From: Prado023 sp963714995
GTDB lineage: Bacteria; Actinomycetota; Actinomycetes; S36-B12; CAIYMF01
Assembly (NCBI GenBank): GCA_963714995.1
Contig: CAVQQP010000001.1
Span: 62,001 to 126,000, forward strand
Length of the DNA: 64,000 bases
Reading direction: 5' to 3'
Of the stretch, positions 28,626 to 36,842 are shown in pieces. The translations under genes were made by a program, and so were the position numbers. Under the pieces are notes generated by a model. The model had not been told where the DNA came from. It searched no databases and saw nothing but the letters and a program-made list of their open reading frames with translations. How positions within the stretch are numbered: the stretch's first letter is position 1; each line of letters opens with the position of its first letter.

Positions 28626-31600
28626 TCACACTGGGGATTCCACGCCCATAGAAGTGAATATCTCCGCGGCCCGGGAGGCGTCGGCGTCAGCTGCCAGAAC
28701 CGACCCGACGTCTCCTTGGCTACGGGTGAGTACGCTGCGAAAAGCGAGAAGCCTCGCCTCGTCGAAGGGCATCTCCTGCGCGCGGGCCGACGTGATCCCC
28801 TGCTTGATAGCCGCCAGCGCCTCCGGCCGTCGCCCAAGCGCGAACATGGCCTCTGCGCGCGTGAGCTGGACCTTGGGCTGCAGGTTGACGTCGTAGTCTC
28901 GAGCTGCTTGCCCCACGTCCTCGATAAGCTCCAATGCGGTCGCCGGTTCGCCCCGCAGGATGCAGACAGCTGATCGCGCAAGGGTCGCCTCCAGCACGTC
29001 CGACGCGCTACCCAAGGTGATGAACTCGCGTGCGGACTGGGTAGCCAAGCTCTCGGCCTCGTCGAGGCTCCCTTGGGCGAGTCGTAGGCGCGCCATCAGC
29101 ATTTCGCCGAAAGCGGCGAAATACCCGATCCCGGAGGCGCGCAATACGCGGATCGAGTCCCTGAGCAACTCCTCCGCTTCCTCGATCCGGCCCTGATAGA
29201 TCAGGATCTCTGCGAGGTTGAGCCCGGTCTGGGCCGCCTGGAAGATGGTTGCCGGCCCGTCGGGCTGCCTCCCGGCTCGACTCGATACCACTCGATCGCC
29301 TCCGACCAGCGTCCGGCGCTGTAGGCGACCACGCCAAGGCTGTCTCGCGCGACTGCCTCACGAGGCAGGTCCCCGATCGTCCACGCATATCTCGAGCGCC
29401 TCGCGGAGGTGATCGACGCCCGCCCGATCCCGAGTGTCCACTCGGCGTGTGCTCAAGTACCATCAGGGCCTGAGCAAGGGTCTGCCGGTCGCCGGATCCG
29501 GCGCGCTTCGTCGGCCGCCCGCTTCGCCCACGCACGCGCCTCACGCGGCTCGATCCTGCTCCAGCAATACCCAGCGGCCTGCAGGTTGTCGAGGCGGATC
29601 TCGACGGCTTGGCCGCGTCGGCGGGACACGCGACAAGCAGATTGCGAGCCCGCGTGATCACCGCCAGAGCAGCGCGACCGGAGCCGGATCGTTGCAGGAC
29701 CCTGGCGCGCCGAGTCAGGACCTCCGCCCTGGCGAGGGGATCGGCAGTGAGCTCGGCTGCCCTGCGATAGGCCTCGACCGAGCCGTCGAGGACGCCCGAC
29801 GAGCTCGCGCAGCTCGCCCAGGGTCGCCCAGAGCTCGGCCCGATCGGCGTCCGTGACGCCCGGGACGCGCCGGCTGACCTCCAGCGCGCGCTCGTACAGC
29901 TCCGCCGCGTCGACGTTCGCGTAGGCGTGCCGCGCGAGCTCGCCCGCCCTCTGGGCGTACTTCCACGTCCGCTCGGCGTCGCCGGCCCGCCAGAAGTGCA
30001 GGGCCAACGTCGGGGAGTCGGCGTCCAGGTCGGTGCTCATCGCCTCCAGCGTCTCGCCGGCCGCGCGGTGCAGGCGGCTGCGGATCTTGTAGGCGAGGCC
30101 CTCGTAGGCGGCGTCGCGGACGAGGCTGTTGCGGAACTTCCACCGGTCGGGGCCGTCGGGCTGGAGGAACGAGCCGAGGCTGCTCAGGACCGCCGCGTCG
30201 GCCACCAGCCCGTCCCTGGCCAGAGTCCGGCGCAGCACCTCGACGCGGAAGCTGCGACCGAGGACGGCGCAGTAGCGAAGGACCCGCCGGGCATCCGGGT
30301 GCAGCAGGTCGATCTGGGCGCTCATGGCCGCCTGGACGGACTCCGGCAGCGCGTCCAGCGACCCGGTGTCCAGGGCGACCCGGGTGACCTCCTCGACGAA
30401 CAGCGGGTTGCCCTGGGCCCGATCGACCACGGCAGCGATCTCATGGGGGCGCAAGGGCGTGGCCTCGGTCGCGGCGATGACGAGCCGCTCCATGACGTCG
30501 TTCGGCAGCGGCTCCAGCGTGACGTGGGTACCGCCGGCCGGGGCGAAGCCACCTTCCTCGCCCCGCCGAACCGAGATGACCGCCCATGGGCGCCCGGAGC
30601 TGGCCGCGGCAATGCGGTCGAGCAGCCGCGCGGACGCACCGTCTGCCCAGTGCGCCTCCTCGGCGACGAGCACGACCGGACCCGGCATCGTCTCGTCCAC
30701 GAGCCGGACGACGGCGTCAGCCAGCCGGTCGGGGCGGTACTGCGGGTCGAGCTGGTCGACCTCGGGGGTGCTGGGCACGTCCACCTGGACGACGTCCGCG
30801 ATGAGCGGGGCCATGGGCAGCAGGTCCGGGGCGACCGTGGCCAGGGTCGCCAGCAGGGCCTGGCCCATCGCCTCCGGCGTGTCGCGCTCGAGCCCGAGCA
30901 GGCGCCGGACCGGATCACGGAACACGCGGTAGGCACTGGCCGCGCCGTAGGGCTCCGCCCGGACCACGACGACCTGCGCCGGAGCTGCCCCTCCAGCGCC
31001 TCGAACGCCAGGCGGGACTTGCCCATGCCGGTGGCACCGTCGATCGTGATGACACCCCCGGCACCCGCCAGCGCCTCGTCGAGAGCAGCCCGCACGGTCG
31101 CGATCTCCTCGTCGCGCCCCAGGAACGGCAGCCGCGACTCGGCCGTCGCCTCCTCGGCGGTCCCGAGCTCCTCGCCGATCTCGTACACCAGCAGCGGGAC
31201 GGCCTTGCCCTTCATCGGGAACGGCCCGGCCGGCTTGACGGCGAACCGCGTGCGCGAGTGCTCCAGGACCGCCGGGTGCGCGAAGAGCACGCCCGCCGTC
31301 GCCTTGGACATGATCCGGGCGGCGGTGTTCGTGGTGTCGCCCATGCCGGTGTACGCCCCGCGCTCGGGGATGCCGATCTCGGCGGCGAACACGTGCCCCC
31401 GGTTGACGCCCAGCTGCAGCGGCAGCGGGGAGTCCGAGTCCGCGATCCGCCGCAGCGCGCGCAGCATCCGGCCCTCGTTGTCCTCGAACGAGGTCGGGAT
31501 CCCGGAGCCGAGGAAGAACTTGCCGCCGTCGCTGTCGAGGTCGGTGGCCAGCAGGCTGATCGACTCCGGCGCCAGCGCCTCCTCCACCAGGCTGACGGTC

Positions 31601-32412
31601 CGGTGCAGCGCCTCGGCCAGGACGTCCGGGCCCGGGCCTGCCAGCAGCGCGTCGGTGCCGGAGAACTTGATGAACGCGATGCTGGCGATCCGGTGCTCGG
31701 GGTCGGGGATGCCCGGGTCGAGGTACTCGCCCAGCTCGTGGGGGAACAGGCCCCGGATCCGCTCGCGGTCGACGTCCGGGAGGACGAACTCGCGACCGGG
31801 TGTCGAGTGCGCCGTGCGCCGGCGCAGCAGCAGCTCGCCGTCCTCGCGCGGCCGCACGGCATCCGGGGCCAGCCGCGCAGCGGTCGCGGCGCTGACCACG
31901 ATCTCGCCAGCCTCCGCGGCCTTCTCGGCCAGGGCTGTGGAGGTCGCGCCCGGGCCGAGGATGAGCAGCTCGCGCGTCGGGGCGCCGACGAGGAACAGGT
32001 GGATGTCCCCGGAGTGCAGCCCGACCGACATCTTCAGCGACAGCCGCCCGACCGACGTCGGCACGGCCGCGGCCTGGCGCAGCGCCGTGCGCATCTCCAC
32101 CGCCGCGTCGCACGCCTGCTCGGTGTGGTCCGGTCCCGTGAAGAGGAAGAGCAGCGCGTCGCCACCGAACTTCAGCAGCTCGCCGCCGCGGGTCCCGGCG
32201 ATCCGCAGCATCGGCCCGAAGACGCGGTTGAGCGTCTCGACGATCTCCTCGGCACCGATCCGCCCGCGTCGGGAGAGCTTCTCGGTCAGCGCCGTGAAGC
32301 CCGACACGTCGGCGAAGACCAGCGTCCCGTCGACGACCCGCCACAGCTCCCCGGGCGTCTCGTCGTCCCACGCCAGCGCGATCGGTGGGACGTGCCGGCG
32401 CAGGTCGGTCAT
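28626..32412 (-). CDS. Tandem-domain class III nucleotidyl cyclase with AAA ATPase and TPR tail, several frameshifts
   Basis: About 1,260 residues if repaired, laid out like soluble adenylyl cyclase. The first cyclase domain (residues ~30-180) has metal-binding Asp35 (FADVSGFT) and Asp85 (LLKFGGDA) and substrate Lys81. The second (~240-400) lacks those Asp (FIKFSGTD) but has the transition-state pair Asn362/Arg366 (TNTAARIM), so the two domains together make one active site. A P-loop ATPase follows (GATGMGKS, 459-466), then TPR-like helices to the C-terminus. Frame changes occur near 30985, 29800, 29610, 29500 and 29280. AGGGAG precedes the ATG. Likely makes cAMP for nearby cNBD proteins. Confidence 0.82.
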
Positions 32413-32453
32413 GTCTCCCTATCGGCCTGACTCGGTGGGGGGTTCGGTACCCC

Positions 32454-32459
32454 TAGAAT
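32454..32459 (+). promoter_or_regulatory. Candidate -10 box for MBL-fold hydrolase gene
   Basis: TAGAAT at 32454-32459 reads toward the GTG at 32514, giving a leader of about 45-50 nt that includes the GAGGAGAG ribosome site. No clear -35 is visible. Confidence 0.4.
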
Positions 32460-32513
32460 GTCACAGGTCCAGCGTCGGCAGAGGGCGATCAACGTCCGGG
32501 CTGAGGAGAGAAC

Positions 32514-33326
32514 GTGCGGCTGACCTTCCTCGGGGTACGTGGTTCCACGCCCGCCCCAGGCCCTGACTTCGTCCGCTACGGCGGCCACACCTCGTGCGTG
32601 GTGGTCGCTCCGGACGCGACCTCGGCCCCGACCATCGCCCTCGATGCGGGCACCGGGATCCGCTCGCTGACCGGCCTGCTCGACGGCGCTGCCTTCGACG
32701 GGTCGATCCTGCTGAGCCACCTGCACTGGGACCACGTGCAGGGGATCCCCTTCTTCGCCGCCGGCGACCGTGACGACTCCCGGGTCGACGTGTACATCCC
32801 CGAGGAGTCCGGGCGGTCCGGGTTCGACCTGCTGTCGCAGATGATGTCCCCGCCGGCGTTCCCGATCACCCCCGAGGGGTTGAAGGGCGCCTGGACGTTC
32901 ACCGCGATCGAATCCGGTCGGCTGACGGTCGAGGGCTTCGAGGTCACCGCGTTCGACGTCGCCCACAAGGGCGGGCGCAGCTTCGGGTACCGGGTGCAGG
33001 CCGGCGGGGCGTCGTTCGCGTACGTGCCCGACCACGCCCCGGCGGCCGGGGTCAGCGATGCGGCGATGGCGGCGATGGAGGGAGTCGACATCCTCATCGA
33101 GGACGCGCAGTTCCTCGCCCACGAGCGTCCCCGTGCTGTCGACTACGGCCACGCGACGATCGATGAGGCCATCACGCTGGCCGAGAAGGTGAATGCCAAG
33201 TCGCTCGTGCTGTTCCACCACGGCCCGCACCGCACCGACGACGCCCTCGACCAGATCCGCACGGAGTTCTGCAGCGACGGCTTCACGAGCGTCGCCCACG
33301 AGGGCATGGTCCTCGACCTGCCCTGA
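32514..33326 (+). CDS. MBL-fold metallohydrolase (possible cyclic-nucleotide phosphodiesterase)
   Basis: 270-aa cytosolic hydrolase with GAGGAG before its GTG start. Metal-binding motif is SHLHWDHVQG (HxHxDH, about residues 68-77), with further ligands in FDVAHKGG, YVPDH and the C-terminal LFHHGPHR. The N-terminus MRLTFLGVRGSTP is typical of the subgroup that includes cyclic phosphodiesterases. It is divergent from the cyclase gene across 101 bp, so degradation of the cyclase product is an attractive but untested role. Confidence 0.82.
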   Translation: MRLTFLGVRGSTPAPGPDFVRYGGHTSCVVVAPDATSAPTIALDAGTGIRSLTGLLDGAAFDGSILLSHLHWDHVQGIPFFAAGDRDDSRVDVYIPEESGRSGFDLLSQMMSPPAFPITPEGLKGAWTFTAIESGRLTVEGFEVTAFDVAHKGGRSFGYRVQAGGASFAYVPDHAPAAGVSDAAMAAMEGVDILIEDAQFLAHERPRAVDYGHATIDEAITLAEKVNAKSLVLFHHGPHRTDDALDQIRTEFCSDGFTSVAHEGMVLDLP

Positions 33327-33380
33327 TCCACGCTGCGCGCCCGGCCGCCGCGCCCCGCGGCGTGCTGCGGCGATTGGCAG

Positions 33381-33425
33381 GATCCGGCCAATGCGTGGCG
33401 CAGATCGGCCACATATGGCCGGATC
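33381..33425. repeat. Nested GATC-cored intergenic palindrome
   Basis: Arms GATCCGGCC (33381-33389) and GGCCGGATC (33417-33425) enclose a smaller hairpin GGCCA/TGGCC (33407-33411 and 33416-33420 region). It begins with the GGCAGGATCCGG string also found at 60018 and lies between the MBL hydrolase and metallophosphoesterase genes. Confidence 0.6.
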
Positions 33426-33502
33426 GCGCACATCCTGATCCGTGGCACGACACTGGGGACCCGCGGGTGCCGACGGCCGCCCGTTAGGGGAGACTTCGAC
33501 TC

Positions 33503-34222
33503 GTGCGCATCCTGGCCGTGTCGGACCTGCACTACCGGCTCCCCCACTACGACTGGCTCGTCCGCGCCTCCGGCGAGGCCGACGTCGTCGCGCTGTGCGG
33601 GGACCTCGCCGACGTGGTCAACCCGGTGCCGATCGACGTGCAGTCGGTGGTGCTGGGCAAGTACCTGACGGCGTTGTCGGACGAGGCGCTCGTCCTGGCC
33701 ACGTCGGGCAACCACGATCTCGACGGCCCCGGCGCCCACGGCGAGCAGGTGGCCGGCTGGCTGCGCCGCGTCACCGACGAGCGGGTGCACACCGACGGTG
33801 CGAGCGTCGACGTGGACGGGGTGCGGTTCACGCTCTGCCCCTGGTGGGACGGCCCGATCACCCGCGAGGAGGTCAGCGCCCAGCTGGCCGCCGCCGCCGT
33901 GGATCGCCCCGCGACCTGGATCTGGCTCTACCACGCACCCCCGGCCGGGACGCCCCTGTGCAAGGACGGCCGCCGCGAGTTCCCCGACCACGACCTCGCC
34001 GCGTGGATCGAGCAGTACCAGCCCGACGTGGTCCTGTGCGGGCACATCCACCAGGCCCCGTGGGTCCCGGACGGCTCGTGGCACGCCAAGCTGGGCCGGA
34101 CCTGGGTGTTCAACCCCGGCAAGCAGGTGGGCCCGATCCCGCCGAACATCACCCTCGACACCAGCGAGCGGACCGCCCACTGGTACGGCGTGTTCGAGTC
34201 CGAGACCATCACCCTCGACTGA
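33503..34222 (+). CDS. Metallophosphoesterase (possible cyclic-nucleotide phosphodiesterase)
   Basis: 239-aa calcineurin-like phosphoesterase. All five blocks are present: SDLHYR (DxH), CGDLAD, SGNHDLDG, the YHAPPAG histidine, and CGHIHQAP (GHxH). The GTG start has GGGGAG upstream. Class III cyclic-nucleotide phosphodiesterases such as mycobacterial Rv0805 belong to this superfamily, and the gene sits between a cyclase and a cNBD protein, but sequence alone does not prove that substrate. Confidence 0.83.
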   Translation: MRILAVSDLHYRLPHYDWLVRASGEADVVALCGDLADVVNPVPIDVQSVVLGKYLTALSDEALVLATSGNHDLDGPGAHGEQVAGWLRRVTDERVHTDGASVDVDGVRFTLCPWWDGPITREEVSAQLAAAAVDRPATWIWLYHAPPAGTPLCKDGRREFPDHDLAAWIEQYQPDVVLCGHIHQAPWVPDGSWHAKLGRTWVFNPGKQVGPIPPNITLDTSERTAHWYGVFESETITLD

Positions 34223-34267
34223 GGGCTCGCGGGTCCGAGGCGCTCAGCGTCCGCGCGTCTCGCGGGC

Positions 34268-34747
34268 TCAGCACTCCGGGTCGCGCACGGACCCGGTCCT
34301 GGTCGGCCCGCTCTGGTGGTGGACCAGGCTGTCGAGGATCTGGTCGACCATCCCCAGGTGGCCGGTGAGCCCGGCGAACTGCTGCTTGACGTCCACGAGG
34401 TACTGGGTCAATCCGTCCAGGCGCATCGCGGTCATCCGCAGGACGGCCACAGCGGCCCCGGGATGGTCGGTGAGGAAGGCGTCGGGGTCGTCCATGACGT
34501 GCACCTCGACGGGGGTCGCGGCGCGGACCGTCGCCGTCGCGGATCGGTCGAGGACCCAGGACATCTCGCCGAACACCGCCCCCGGGTGGTCGATGCGCGC
34601 GAACGGGATGCCGTCCTTCTCCACGGTCACCGAGCCGGAGATGAGGACGAGCAGGCGCGAGGGCTCCGCGCCCTCGGCGATGAGCACCTCGCCCTGCGGG
34701 AGGGACTGGACGGGGAGCTCGGCGCAGTACTCCAGCATGTCGGTCAC
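34268..34747 (-). CDS. Stand-alone cyclic-nucleotide-binding-fold protein
   Basis: 159-aa soluble protein that is mostly one cNMP-binding domain (residues ~10-115) plus a short helical tail with no DNA-binding motif. The cassette reads FGEMSWVLDRSATATV: the Glu is kept but the position of the phosphate-binding Arg is Ala, so ligand binding may be lost or altered. A GATAAT box (34754-34759, reverse) ends 6 nt before the GTG start, suggesting a leaderless transcript. Convergent with the metallophosphoesterase gene. Confidence 0.8.
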   Translation of the reverse strand: MTDMLEYCAELPVQSLPQGEVLIAEGAEPSRLLVLISGSVTVEKDGIPFARIDHPGAVFGEMSWVLDRSATATVRAATPVEVHVMDDPDAFLTDHPGAAVAVLRMTAMRLDGLTQYLVDVKQQFAGLTGHLGMVDQILDSLVHHQSGPTRTGSVRDPEC

Positions 34748-34849
34748 ACGCGCATTATCGCGGCACCGAGCCCACGGCGCCGCGCCGCACCCCCGACAGC
34801 GGTGCTGATCACCGGTCAGCGGGCTCGACCGTTGACTTCCCTGGCGACC

Positions 34850-35518
34850 TCAGAGCCCGACGGGCGCGACCCCTCGGACCGCGGTCGCGTCCTTGATGTA
34901 CGCCCGCTTGCCGAACGCCTTGTAGAGGAACGTGGGAACCGCCGGGATGACTCCGAGCATCATGTCGCGCTCCTGCGGGGTCGCGTCCTCCAGGATGCCG
35001 CCGAGCCCCTTGACCAGGTCCGACTTGGGAGTGTGTGCCAGCGCGTGCTTGGCCAGGAGTCCCCACTCCTCCTCGGTGACGTGCTGCTGGGCCAGCGGCA
35101 GGATGTCGGACTCCTCCTGGTCCAGGTGGGCCACGAGAGGGCGGCTGAACTCCTCGATCGCGTCGGCGAACGCGTCGCGCGCCTCGGCGGTCGCGGTCGC
35201 GGCCCAGGCGGCCCCGAGCTCCTCCGCCCTGGCCAGCGCGGGATCGATGCCCCGGTGCTGGCCCTCCATCGCGTCCAGCAGCTCCTGCTGATCGGAGGCG
35301 CGCTCCCGCAGCCGCGGCCACAGGTTGATGTCCTCGGCCTCGTGGTGGTGGTGCAGCAGGTCGAAGTCCTTCTTCATGTGGGTGAAGACCAGCTGCGCCT
35401 GCTTGGTGTCCCCGGCGGCGACGCGCCGGACCCAGCTCGCACCCTGGCCGAACTCACGACGGAAGAGCTTGTGCACCACGACCATCTCGTGGGTGAAGGG
35501 AAGTGCGGACTCAGCCAT
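34850..35518 (-). CDS. Hemerythrin HHE-domain protein
   Basis: 222-aa cytosolic protein. The hemerythrin-like di-iron site ligands are spread over helices: THEMVVVHKLFRREF, LLHHHHEAEDINLWP, EGQHRGID, VAHLDQEESDILP and KHALAHTP. Hemerythrin proteins bind O2 or nitric oxide and deal with oxidative or nitrosative stress. The ATG at 35518 follows GGAGA; an ATG at 35530 is also in frame. A DtxR/IdeR-like box lies 29 bp upstream, consistent with iron control of an iron protein. Confidence 0.88.
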   Translation of the reverse strand: MAESALPFTHEMVVVHKLFRREFGQGASWVRRVAAGDTKQAQLVFTHMKKDFDLLHHHHEAEDINLWPRLRERASDQQELLDAMEGQHRGIDPALARAEELGAAWAATATAEARDAFADAIEEFSRPLVAHLDQEESDILPLAQQHVTEEEWGLLAKHALAHTPKSDLVKGLGGILEDATPQERDMMLGVIPAVPTFLYKAFGKRAYIKDATAVRGVAPVGL

Positions 35519-35546
35519 TGCGATCTCCACGGGGACGTCGGACGAA

Positions 35547-35565
35547 GTCGGTTAGCCTCACCTTG
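35547..35565 (-). promoter_or_regulatory. Candidate DtxR/IdeR iron box upstream of hemerythrin gene
   Basis: The 19-mer GTCGGTTAGCCTCACCTTG contains GGTTAGCCTCACC, which matches the core GGTWAGSCTWACC at 12 of 13 positions. It lies 29-47 bp before the start codon, where a repressor would block the promoter. Confidence 0.6.
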
Positions 35566-35607
35566 GCAGAGTCCGCTGGCGACCCGCAAGGGGCCGCGGG
35601 GCGTGGA

Positions 35608-36012
35608 TCAAGCCGGGGCGATCTCGCTGATCAGGGTCTCGATGCGGCGACGGATCTCGTCGCGGATCGGGCGCACGGAGTCGATTCCCTGGCCGGCGGG
35701 GTCATCGAGCTTCCAGTCCTCGTAGCGCTTGCCGGGGTAGATCGCGCACGTGTCGCCGCAGCCCATCGTGATGACCACGTCGGAGCCGCGCACGGCCTCG
35801 TCGGTGAGGATCTTGGGGGTCTCGGCCGACATGTCGATGCCCTCCTCGAGCATCGCCGCGACGGCCGCTGGGTTCACGGACTCGGCCGGTGCCGACCCGG
35901 CGGAGCGGACCACGACCCGGTCGCCGGCGAGATGCGTCAGATAGGCGGCAGCCATCTGGGAACGGCCGGCGTTGTGGATGCAGACGAAGAGCACGGACGG
36001 CTTCTCGGACAC
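35608..36012 (-). CDS. arsC: Arsenate reductase / low-molecular-weight phosphatase family
   Basis: 134-aa cytosolic enzyme of the LMW protein-tyrosine-phosphatase fold used by thioredoxin- or mycothiol-linked arsenate reductases. The P-loop VCIHNAGRSQ (CX5R) is at the N-terminus; TMGCGDTCAIYPG supplies further cysteines. The GTG start at 36012 follows AGGAGGA. No ars transporter or ArsR gene is adjacent, but a short palindrome CAACGTTCGTTG (36083-36094) upstream could be a regulator site. Confidence 0.87.
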   Translation of the reverse strand: MSEKPSVLFVCIHNAGRSQMAAAYLTHLAGDRVVVRSAGSAPAESVNPAAVAAMLEEGIDMSAETPKILTDEAVRGSDVVITMGCGDTCAIYPGKRYEDWKLDDPAGQGIDSVRPIRDEIRRRIETLISEIAPA

Positions 36013-36116
36013 TGGGTCCTCCTGGGTTCGGTCGATCAGGCGGGGGTCGTGGCATCTCGACCCTCCGGGGCGCAAACTATAACAACGTTCGTTGAGCAAT
36101 CGGTGCCCAGTGCGGT

Positions 36117-36146
36117 GGGATCGGCTCCCGGGCGCGGGCCGATCCC
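36117..36146 (-). terminator. Hairpin past the displaced ychF 3' end
   Basis: Perfect 9-bp arms GGGATCGGC (36117-36125) and GCCGATCCC (36138-36146) with a 12-nt loop. It lies 16 bp beyond the left copy of the ychF 3' end, where the original ychF terminator would be expected, and now follows the GNAT gene. Confidence 0.6.
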
Positions 36147-36161
36147 GGGCGCGGTGCCGAC

Positions 36162-36200
36162 TCAGACGTTGAACCTGAACTCCACCACGTCGCCGTCGTG
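36162..36200 (-). repeat. Direct repeat: displaced copy of ychF 3' end
   Basis: These 39 bp match 36804-36842, the true 3' end of ychF, at 38 of 39 positions and encode the same C-terminal peptide HDGDVVEFRFNV followed by the stop codon. The copies are 642 bp apart and bracket one GNAT gene, as expected for an insertion that regenerates the end of its target gene. Confidence 0.85.
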
Positions 36201-36204
36201 CGGT

Positions 36205-36768
36205 TCACGACTCGGACTCTGTCGCGAGGAACTCGCGATCGAGCAGTCCGTAGAAGTGGTCGTCCAACCACATGCCGTCGATCAGGCAGCTCTCCCGCTG
36301 CGTGCCCTCGTACACGAAGCCACATGACTCATAGGAGCGGATCGCCCGCCCGTTGTCCGACAGCACGCGCAGCCACAGGCGGTGCAGGGCAAGGGTTGTG
36401 AAGGCATGCCGAAGCACGAGTCGGGCGCTCTCAGCACCGTAGCCGCGCCCGATGAAGTCAGGCGACAGCATCCCGATGGCGAACATGGCGTTGCGATCAT
36501 GCGCTGAGATGTGGTGCAGGTTCGTGATCCCCGCCAAGGCTCCATCGACCTCGATCACCCACGATGTCTCAGCAGGTAGGTCCTCGGTGATGTACCGGTA
36601 CCACTCACCCGCCTCCTCAGCGGTGGCAGGGCCATCGAGCCGACTCGATCCGTAGCCTCGTTCGATCTGGCGATGCCACCCGAGCCTCTGTCGAGCCGCC
36701 ACGTCGGAAGCACGGGGTGCGCGCAGCACCACCCGTGGACCCATCAGGGTTGGAGCGGACCGCGTCAT
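36205..36768 (-). CDS. GNAT N-acetyltransferase, RimJ/RimL-like
   Basis: 187-aa acetyltransferase of the Acetyltransf_3 type: RVVLRAPRASD at the start, a central VIEVDGALAGITNLHHI strand, the acetyl-CoA loop FIGRGYGAES, and SYESCGFVYEGTQRE at the end. The ATG at 36768 has AGGAGGG upstream. Codon use is visibly less GC-rich than in flanking genes. The gene lies between two copies of the ychF 3' end, which supports acquisition as a small cassette. Substrate unknown (protein N-terminus, small molecule or antibiotic). Confidence 0.85.
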   Translation of the reverse strand: MTRSAPTLMGPRVVLRAPRASDVAARQRLGWHRQIERGYGSSRLDGPATAEEAGEWYRYITEDLPAETSWVIEVDGALAGITNLHHISAHDRNAMFAIGMLSPDFIGRGYGAESARLVLRHAFTTLALHRLWLRVLSDNGRAIRSYESCGFVYEGTQRESCLIDGMWLDDHFYGLLDREFLATESES

Positions 36769-36803
36769 CCCAGTGCCCTCCTGACTTGCGACGACGCTCA
36801 CCG

Positions 36804-36842
36804 TCAGACGTTGAACCGGAACTCCACCACGTCGCCGTCGTG
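36804..36842 (-). repeat. Direct repeat: 3' end of ychF
   Basis: Functional copy of the 39-bp repeat, forming the last 12 codons and stop of ychF. See the matching copy at 36162-36200. Confidence 0.85.
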
